35,327 nt of DNA from an uncultured Lachnospiraceae bacterium. Its GTDB lineage: Bacteria > Bacillota > Clostridia > Lachnospirales > Lachnospiraceae. Positions 30,351-35,327 of the stretch are shown here, in pieces. The stretch spans positions 1 to 35,327 of the forward strand of contig CANPYE010000013.1 in NCBI GenBank assembly GCA_947588005.1. Direction: 5' to 3'. Both the position numbers and the translations under genes were made by a program. Every line of letters starts with the position of its first letter. The first letter of the stretch is position 1. The notes beneath the pieces are model-generated. The model was not told the origin of the DNA. It ran no database searches and worked only from the letters and a program-made list of their open reading frames with translations.

Positions 30351-31508
30351 ATGCCATTAGTACCAATGAAAGCGATCCTGGATGCGACGGAGAAATATAA
30401 TTACGCCCAGGGCGCATTTAATGTCAATGCGGTGTGTCAGGCAAAGGCCGTCATCGAGGTGCATGAAATGTTCCGCTCGGCGGCGATCCTGCAGGGGGCG
30501 GATCTGGCCAATGCGTTCATGGGAGGGCGGACCGATTTTGCGAACGGAACCCTGGAGGATAAGAAGAAAGGCGCGCTTAACATTGCCAGCGCGGTGAAGA
30601 AGTATGCCGTGAACAGCCCGATCCCGGTGGCTTTGCATCTGGATCACGGCAAGACCTTCGATTCCTGCGCGGCCGCGATCGCGGGCGGGTATACATCCGT
30701 CATGATCGACGGCTCCTCGCTTCCGTTTGAGGAGAATATGGAGCTGACCCGCGAGGTAGTCAAGTATGCGCATGAGAGAGGCGTTACCGTAGAAGGCGAG
30801 CTGGGCGTGTTGGCCGGCGTGGAGGATCATGTGTTTGCGGCCACATCCACTTATACGAACCCTCTGGACGCGGTTACATTTTTCAAGAACACAGGCGTGG
30901 ATGCCCTGGCTATCAGCTACGGCACCAAGCACGGCGCCAACAAAGGCAAGGACACGGTGATTCGCAAGGAGATCGCGATCGCCACAAAGGAGTGCATGAT
31001 GCATGAAGGCATCGAGGGAACGCTGGTAAGCCACGGCTCCTCCACGGTGCCTCAGTATATCGTCAGCGAGATCAACGCCCTTGGCGGCGACATCCACGAC
31101 GCATACGGCATTAAGAAGGAACAGCTGAAAGAAGTTTCCAAACTGGGCATCCGTAAGATCAATGTGGATACGGACATCCGCCTGGCTGTAACCCGTAACC
31201 TGCGTGAATTGTTCCGGGATCAGCCGGCAAAGCGCGAGAGCGCGAGTATCGGTCCGATCTACGAGCTGCTTCTCAAGAATCCGTCCCAGTTTGATCCGCG
31301 CGTCTTCTTCCCGCCGATTATGGATACGGTTATGTACGGCAATGTGCCGGACGACGATGTGGCGCTGGTGGTGGACTGCATCGAGCGCGGCGTCCGCGAG
31401 GTGGTCGGCACCCTGATCGTGGAATTTGACAGCGTGGGCAAAGCGCCGCTGATCGAGACGGTATCGCTGGACGAGATGGCGGAAAGGTACCGTAAGAAAG
31501 GAATCTGA
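30351..31508 (+). CDS. fba: Class II fructose-bisphosphate aldolase
   Basis: The 385-residue enzyme shows the zinc-dependent aldolase pattern: YAQGAFNVNAV, PVALHLDHGKTFDSC (D98, zinc H99), SVMIDGSSLPFEENM, VEGELGVLAGVED (E150), ISYGTKHGANKG (H194), and LVSHGSSTVP (H228), then KINVDTDIRLA near the phosphate site. It splits fructose 1,6-bisphosphate to DHAP and glyceraldehyde 3-phosphate, and many relatives also take related bisphosphates. It is longer than the common 285-310 residue form. It has its own promoter and is followed by PPi-pfk and tpi genes, which makes a compact triose-forming set beside the rhamnose genes. Confidence 0.92.
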   Translation: MPLVPMKAILDATEKYNYAQGAFNVNAVCQAKAVIEVHEMFRSAAILQGADLANAFMGGRTDFANGTLEDKKKGALNIASAVKKYAVNSPIPVALHLDHGKTFDSCAAAIAGGYTSVMIDGSSLPFEENMELTREVVKYAHERGVTVEGELGVLAGVEDHVFAATSTYTNPLDAVTFFKNTGVDALAISYGTKHGANKGKDTVIRKEIAIATKECMMHEGIEGTLVSHGSSTVPQYIVSEINALGGDIHDAYGIKKEQLKEVSKLGIRKINVDTDIRLAVTRNLRELFRDQPAKRESASIGPIYELLLKNPSQFDPRVFFPPIMDTVMYGNVPDDDVALVVDCIERGVREVVGTLIVEFDSVGKAPLIETVSLDEMAERYRKKGI

Positions 31509-31533
31509 TCCTAATAAATGGTTTGGCCGCGGC

Positions 31534-31641
31534 CTGTCCGGGAAAGACGGCAGGTATGGCTTGGTGAAGAGATTCGTCTGCCGGGGACTGTCCGGGAAAG
31601 ACGGAAGACAGGACTTTGTAAAAAGAATCTGCCTTTCGCAG
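31534..31641 (+). repeat. Imperfect 54-bp tandem duplication between fba and pfk
   Basis: CTGTCCGGGAAAGACGG begins at 31534 and again at 31588. The copies then diverge, but keep GTGAAGAGATTC against GTAAAAAGAATC. As 54 is a multiple of three, one frame stays open through both units and reads L-S-G-K-D-G-R twice. No start codon with a ribosome site supports a gene. Confidence 0.6.
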
Positions 31642-31684
31642 CGGACAGAAAAGGCGGCGGGAACAAAGAACAGGGGGAATTGAG

Positions 31685-32848
31685 ATGGGTTTGAATATTC
31701 TGGTAGCGCATGGCGGCGGTCCTACCGCTGTTATCAACACGTCCCTGCAGGGCGTGGTGGAGGAGGCCCGGGCGTCGGGCCGGGTGGACAAGATCTATGC
31801 GGCCCGGTTTGGCGCGGAGGGGCTTTTAAAGGGCGATCTGATCGATCTGACGGATGTGCCGGCGGAGGTGATCAGCCGCCTGTCCCATACGCCGGCGTCG
31901 GCGATCGGCTCCTGCCGCAGGAAACTGACGGAGGCGGACTATCCGGTTGTCATCGAGATGCTCCGCCGGTTCGACATCCAGGCGTTTTTCTATAACGGCG
32001 GCAACGATTCCATGGATACCTGCCATAAGGTGAATGAACTGGCGCTGAAGGAGGGACTGGATGTCCGGGTCATCGGGATCCCGAAGACCATGGACAACGA
32101 TCTGGTGGTAACGGATCACTGCCCGGGATTCGGCAGCGCGGCCAGGTACGCGGCGATCAGCGCGGCGGAGCTGGCGCTGGACGCGTCGGGTCTTCCGATC
32201 CATGTGGTAGTCATGGAGCTGATGGGACGGAACGCGGGCTGGGTCACGGCGGCAAGCGCGATGGCATCCCGGCTGACAGACTGCGAGCAGCTGGTGTATC
32301 TGCCGGAGGTGCCTGTTGACGTGGATCGAATGCTGGCGGATATCGAAAAGGGCTACGCGAAGGGCCGGGGGCTTTTGGTAACGGTCAGCGAGGGCGTCCG
32401 GGATATCCACGGCAAGCCGCTTGCGGATACCGGTATCGTGGACGGCTTCGGACATGTGATCCCCGGCGGCGTGGGCCAGCATATTTCCGATCTGATCGTG
32501 CAGAATACAGGCCTGAAATCCAGGGCGGAGAAGCCGGGACTTCTGGGACGTACCAGTATTCCCTATGTGTCGCCGTCAGACCGGAAAGAGGCTTATGAAG
32601 TAGGAAGCGAAGCCGTGAAGGCGGCGCTTCGCGGCGAGAGCGGCTATATGGTGGCGATCGAGGCCGACAGAAGCGGCGGAACCTATACCAGCCGGACGTT
32701 CCTGACGCCGCTTGCGGGCGTGGCCAACGCGGAGAAGAAGTTCCCGATGGAATGGATCATCGACGGCAATCGGATCGCGGACGAGTTCTTCGCCTACGCG
32801 GATCCGCTGATGGGCGGGGATTTCCCGGAATTTGCGCTGCTGCGGTGA
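31685..32848 (+). CDS. pfp: Diphosphate--fructose-6-phosphate 1-phosphotransferase (PPi-dependent PFK)
   Basis: The 387-residue protein is a phosphofructokinase: ILVAHGGGPTAVINTSLQGV at the start, ASAIGSCRRKL, FFYNGGNDSMDT (G105-G-N-D108), and GIPKTMDNDL (133-140), followed by GFGSAARYAA and MELMGRNAGW. ATP-dependent enzymes have G-G-D-G-S and P-G-T-I-D-N-D; the Asp at 108 and the Lys in P-K-T-M-D-N-D are the residues known to mark pyrophosphate use. It phosphorylates fructose 6-phosphate reversibly. In clostridia such enzymes may also act on sedoheptulose 7-phosphate. The ribosome site is a G-rich CAGGGGG before ATG 31685. Confidence 0.9.
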   Translation: MGLNILVAHGGGPTAVINTSLQGVVEEARASGRVDKIYAARFGAEGLLKGDLIDLTDVPAEVISRLSHTPASAIGSCRRKLTEADYPVVIEMLRRFDIQAFFYNGGNDSMDTCHKVNELALKEGLDVRVIGIPKTMDNDLVVTDHCPGFGSAARYAAISAAELALDASGLPIHVVVMELMGRNAGWVTAASAMASRLTDCEQLVYLPEVPVDVDRMLADIEKGYAKGRGLLVTVSEGVRDIHGKPLADTGIVDGFGHVIPGGVGQHISDLIVQNTGLKSRAEKPGLLGRTSIPYVSPSDRKEAYEVGSEAVKAALRGESGYMVAIEADRSGGTYTSRTFLTPLAGVANAEKKFPMEWIIDGNRIADEFFAYADPLMGGDFPEFALLR

Positions 32849-32882
32849 TCGGAATACATGAAAGGTGAGAGGATGATTCGTT

Positions 32883-33719
32883 ATGAAACATATTTATCTG
32901 AACCTGAAACGGTTTGATGTGCCGGTGGAGCTGGGCGGCGTGAACCGGCTGGCGCCGGTGGCGGACTGGGGAAGGACTGTCGTAGAGTCCACCCAGGAAG
33001 GCCTTAAGAAATACGATCCGGCGCAGGTGGAATTCGTGCAGTTTCTGCCGGAAGCCCATCTGCTTTCAGCAGCCGCGGCGCTTAGCGAAGACAGTCCGGT
33101 AATCTTGGGCAGTCAGAGCGTGTTCCGCGAGAATACGGCGGTTGGCGGCAACTTCGGCGCGTTTACGACAAACCGGCCTGCTTCCATCGTAAAGGCCCTG
33201 GGCTGTGGGGCGACGCTGATCGGCCACTGCGAGGAGCGCAGCGACAAGAAAGGGATCCTGGCGGAAGCAGGAGTTACCGATATGTCCGCGGTGAACCGTC
33301 TTCTGAATCAAGAGATCAAGTGCGCCATCGCCGCAGGACTTAAGGTGGTCTACTGCATCGGCGAGACCAGCGACGAACAGCCCCGGTGGCAGCAGGTGCT
33401 GGGAGAGCAGTTAAAGGTTGGTCTGGACGGCGTGGATAAGTCGAAGGCTGTCATTGCCTATGAGCCGGTCTGGAGCATCGGCCCCGGCAAAACCCCGGCG
33501 GGGAAGGACTATATCACGATGATCGCCCGTTTCGTGAAGGAACAGACCGGCGGTATGGACGTGGTCTACGGCGGCGGTCTGAAATCCGATAACGCGGCGA
33601 TGCTTGCGTCTATCGAGGAGATCGACGGCGGCCTGATCGCGCTGACCCGGTTTGCCGGCGAGATCGGCTTCTATCCGGAGGAATATCTGGAGATCATCCG
33701 GCTGTATCTGGGAAAGTAA
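32883..33719 (+). CDS. tpiA: Triosephosphate isomerase family protein, divergent
   Basis: The 278-residue protein keeps the three catalytic positions of the family: N-L-K in IYLNLKRFDVP for the usual N-W-K, His in TLIGHCEERSDKKG, and Glu in VIAYEPVWSIGPGKTPAGKD, which also holds the phosphate loop. The C-terminus has VVYGGGLKSDNAAML where common TIMs have Y-G-G-S-V. It is about 25 residues longer than typical TIM and has an unusual N-terminus. It may be an ordinary isomerase of DHAP and glyceraldehyde 3-phosphate, matching the aldolase and PFK upstream, or one of the TIM paralogues used on four-carbon ketose phosphates. A ribosome site (AAAGGTGAG) lies upstream. Confidence 0.85.
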   Translation: MKHIYLNLKRFDVPVELGGVNRLAPVADWGRTVVESTQEGLKKYDPAQVEFVQFLPEAHLLSAAAALSEDSPVILGSQSVFRENTAVGGNFGAFTTNRPASIVKALGCGATLIGHCEERSDKKGILAEAGVTDMSAVNRLLNQEIKCAIAAGLKVVYCIGETSDEQPRWQQVLGEQLKVGLDGVDKSKAVIAYEPVWSIGPGKTPAGKDYITMIARFVKEQTGGMDVVYGGGLKSDNAAMLASIEEIDGGLIALTRFAGEIGFYPEEYLEIIRLYLGK

Positions 33720-33751
33720 TGTGAGGCTTTATGCCGTGCCGTCCGGCGGGA

Positions 33752-33928
33752 GCCGTCCGGCACGGCAGCGCATGAGATTACGCCCGGATTATGTGGGCGA
33801 GGGTATGAATGCCGTGACCGCCGTCCGGCACGGCAGCGCATGAGATCAAGCCCGGATTATGTGGGCGAAGGTATGAATGCCGTGGCCGCCGGACGGTACG
33901 GCAGCGCATGAGATCAAGCCAGTATGCG
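33752..33928 (+). repeat. 68-bp tandem repeat (2.6 copies) between tpi and the LarA gene
   Basis: Units start with GCCG at 33752, 33820 and 33888, an exact 68-base period. Shared blocks include ACGGCAGCGCATGAGAT, CCCGGATTATGTGGGCGA and GGTATGAATGCCGTG. At each of the unit junctions TGCCGTG and CACGGCA (TACGGCA in the last) can pair as a hairpin, the last with a G-T pair. The third unit breaks off at about 33928, and 68 is not a multiple of three. Confidence 0.9.
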
Positions 33929-33957
33929 AGAATGAAGATGAAGGAGAGATAAACAAG

Positions 33958-35327
33958 ATGAAACTGGATTTTGAGTATGGAAATGGTTTTATGAGCGCGG
34001 AACTACCGGATACCACCGACGTATTTATTCCCGGCGAGACGGTTCTGGATCCGCCCTGCCTGCCGCAGGACTGGGACAGCCTGTATGCGGCTACCCTTGA
34101 CAGCATCCGCCATCCGATCGGTATGCCGACCCTGACGGAACTGGCGAAGCCCGGCGATAAAGTAGTCATCGTGATCCCAGATATCGTCAAGGGCGGCAAC
34201 CAGCCTACCTCCCACCGCAAGGTGGCGATCCGCGCCTGCTTAGACGAGCTTTACAGCGTGGGCGTCGAGAAGAAGGATATTCTTCTTCTGTTCTCCAACG
34301 GCCTTCATCCCAGGGCGACGGTACCGGAGATGCGGACGATCCTTGGCGAGCAGTTATTTAATGAATTCTATCCCCGCGGGCAGATCACCAGCCACGACAG
34401 CGAGGATTACGATCATCTGGTGGATCTGGGCTATACGGAGGAAGGCGACCATGTGATCATGAACAAATACGTCTTTGACGCGGATGTTCCGATCCTGATC
34501 GGCCATACCCAGGGCAATCCCTACGGCGGCTATTCCGGCGGCTATAAGCACTGCGCGACCGGCATCAGCCATTGGAGGAGCATCGCGGCCCATCATGTGC
34601 CGGATGTGATGCATAAGCCGGATTTCGTGCCGGTGTCCACCTCCAGCGTCATGCGCCGCAAATTCGACCGCCACGGCATGTTCATGGAAGAGAAAATGGG
34701 TAAGAAATTCTTCTGCTGCGACGCGGTCCTGGATACTAAATCCCGCCAGATCGAGATCAATTCCGGCTACGCCGCCGAGATGCAGCCCATCAGCTGGAAG
34801 ACGGCGGACAAGCGCACCTACGTTCACTGGGCGGAGAAGAAATACGACGTGGTGGTCTTTGGCATGCCGACCAATTTCCATTACGGCGCCGGCATGGGAA
34901 CGAACCCGATCCAGATGATGCAGGCATTGTCGGCGCAGGTCATCCGGCATAAGAGAGTGCTGGCGGATCACTGCGTGTTTATCGTGCCGAGTATCTGCGA
35001 CGGCTGGTTCCACGACGAGAGGTGGCCCTACCTGCGGGAGCTTTACGAGATGTTCCAGCATGATTCCATGAACATCCTGCCGGATATGAACCGCTACGGC
35101 GAGTATTTCGCGACCAATGAAGAATATATCCGCAAATACCGTTTCGCCAACGCGTTCCATCCGTTCCACGGCTTCTCGATGATGAGCTGCGGCCATCTGG
35201 CGGAGGAGCACACCAGCGCCATCTATATCGTGGGCGCAAGGGAGCCGGGCATTGCCAGAAGCATGGGGCTTAAGACCAGGGCTACCGTGGAGGAAGCGCT
35301 GGCGGACGCGATGAAGAAGTATGTGGG
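33958..35327 (+). CDS. LarA-family (nickel-pincer) lactate racemase-like protein, 3' end outside window
   Basis: The frame runs open from ATG 33958 to the window end (456 residues seen). It fits LarA: VVIVIPDIVKGGNQPTSHR near residue 75, ILLLFSNGLHPRATVPEM, TSHDSEDYDHLVDLGYT, then ILIGHTQGNPYGGYSGGYKH with the G-x-S-G-G-x-K motif whose Lys joins the nickel-pincer cofactor in LarA, and ATGISHW after it. C-terminal GREPG-like text (IVGAREPGIARSMGLK) is also typical. Characterised LarA racemises lactate; relatives act on other 2-hydroxyacids. The protein is longer than LarA (about 425). GGAG (33943-33946) lies 11 bases ahead. Rhamnose-derived lactaldehyde could feed lactate, which is inference. 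Confidence 0.85.
   Translation, partial: MKLDFEYGNGFMSAELPDTTDVFIPGETVLDPPCLPQDWDSLYAATLDSIRHPIGMPTLTELAKPGDKVVIVIPDIVKGGNQPTSHRKVAIRACLDELYSVGVEKKDILLLFSNGLHPRATVPEMRTILGEQLFNEFYPRGQITSHDSEDYDHLVDLGYTEEGDHVIMNKYVFDADVPILIGHTQGNPYGGYSGGYKHCATGISHWRSIAAHHVPDVMHKPDFVPVSTSSVMRRKFDRHGMFMEEKMGKKFFCCDAVLDTKSRQIEINSGYAAEMQPISWKTADKRTYVHWAEKKYDVVVFGMPTNFHYGAGMGTNPIQMMQALSAQVIRHKRVLADHCVFIVPSICDGWFHDERWPYLRELYEMFQHDSMNILPDMNRYGEYFATNEEYIRKYRFANAFHPFHGFSMMSCGHLAEEHTSAIYIVGAREPGIARSMGLKTRATVEEALADAMKKYV

Noticed and set aside
1-35327. tRNA, rRNA or an intact insertion sequence
   Set aside because: No cloverleaf, rRNA core sequence, intact transposase or terminal inverted repeats were recognised on reading; a dedicated scan was not possible.

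Overview
The window reads as a chromosome segment from an anaerobic gut Firmicute, most likely a Lachnospiraceae-type clostridium. The support is the gene content (PPi-dependent phosphofructokinase, PstA-type c-di-AMP receptor, LarA, Rpn-type remnant, Nif11-like small protein), strong GGAGG ribosome binding sites, and capsule genes of Firmicute type. Taxonomy is inferred from remembered family resemblance, not from a search.

Region 1 (about 1-20,951) is a capsule or exopolysaccharide locus on the + strand. After an unidentified partial gene come a membrane UDP-HexNAc 4,6-dehydratase and a PglC/WbpL-type sugar-1-phosphate transferase, which would build the first lipid-linked sugar. A visibly AT-rich block (about 3,153-12,280) follows: a reductase-GT2 fusion, scars of a B12-radical-SAM gene and of UDP-glucose dehydrogenase, a GT2-like enzyme, an EpsG-type polymerase, a WavE-like enzyme, a GT23-like fucosyltransferase homologue and a Wzx flippase. 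Composition then rises again for a nucleotide-sugar block (12,287-17,542): HddA-like heptose-7-phosphate kinase, ColD-like 3-dehydratase (His in place of the PLP Lys), GDP-fucose-synthase homologue, an SDR without YxxxK, and a GMD-like 4,6-dehydratase. Together these suggest a GDP-linked 3,6-dideoxy sugar, possibly a dideoxyheptose. Last is a tightly coupled five-gene set (17,869-20,951): GDPD-like phosphodiesterase, HAD phosphatase, nucleotidyltransferase, cupin, second nucleotidyltransferase. I cannot match this set to a characterised pathway, and it is my best candidate for an undescribed system. A strong terminator closes the locus.

Region 2 (21,118-25,137) is a series of small units: a deleted Rpn-family gene, a Nif11-like small protein, a secreted GHL10/DUF187-type glycosyl hydrolase, an SH3 lipoprotein and a PstA-like c-di-AMP receptor.

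Region 3 (25,222-35,327) is central carbon metabolism. A divergent AraC-type regulator faces rhaB-rhaM-rhaD; a 28-bp tandem repeat lies in the regulator leader. A convergent membrane-anchored amidase separates these from fba, PPi-pfk, a divergent tpi and a LarA homologue that runs off the window. Rhamnose breakdown gives DHAP and lactaldehyde, which fits triose-handling and lactate genes nearby. No rRNA, tRNA, intact insertion sequence or CRISPR array was found.
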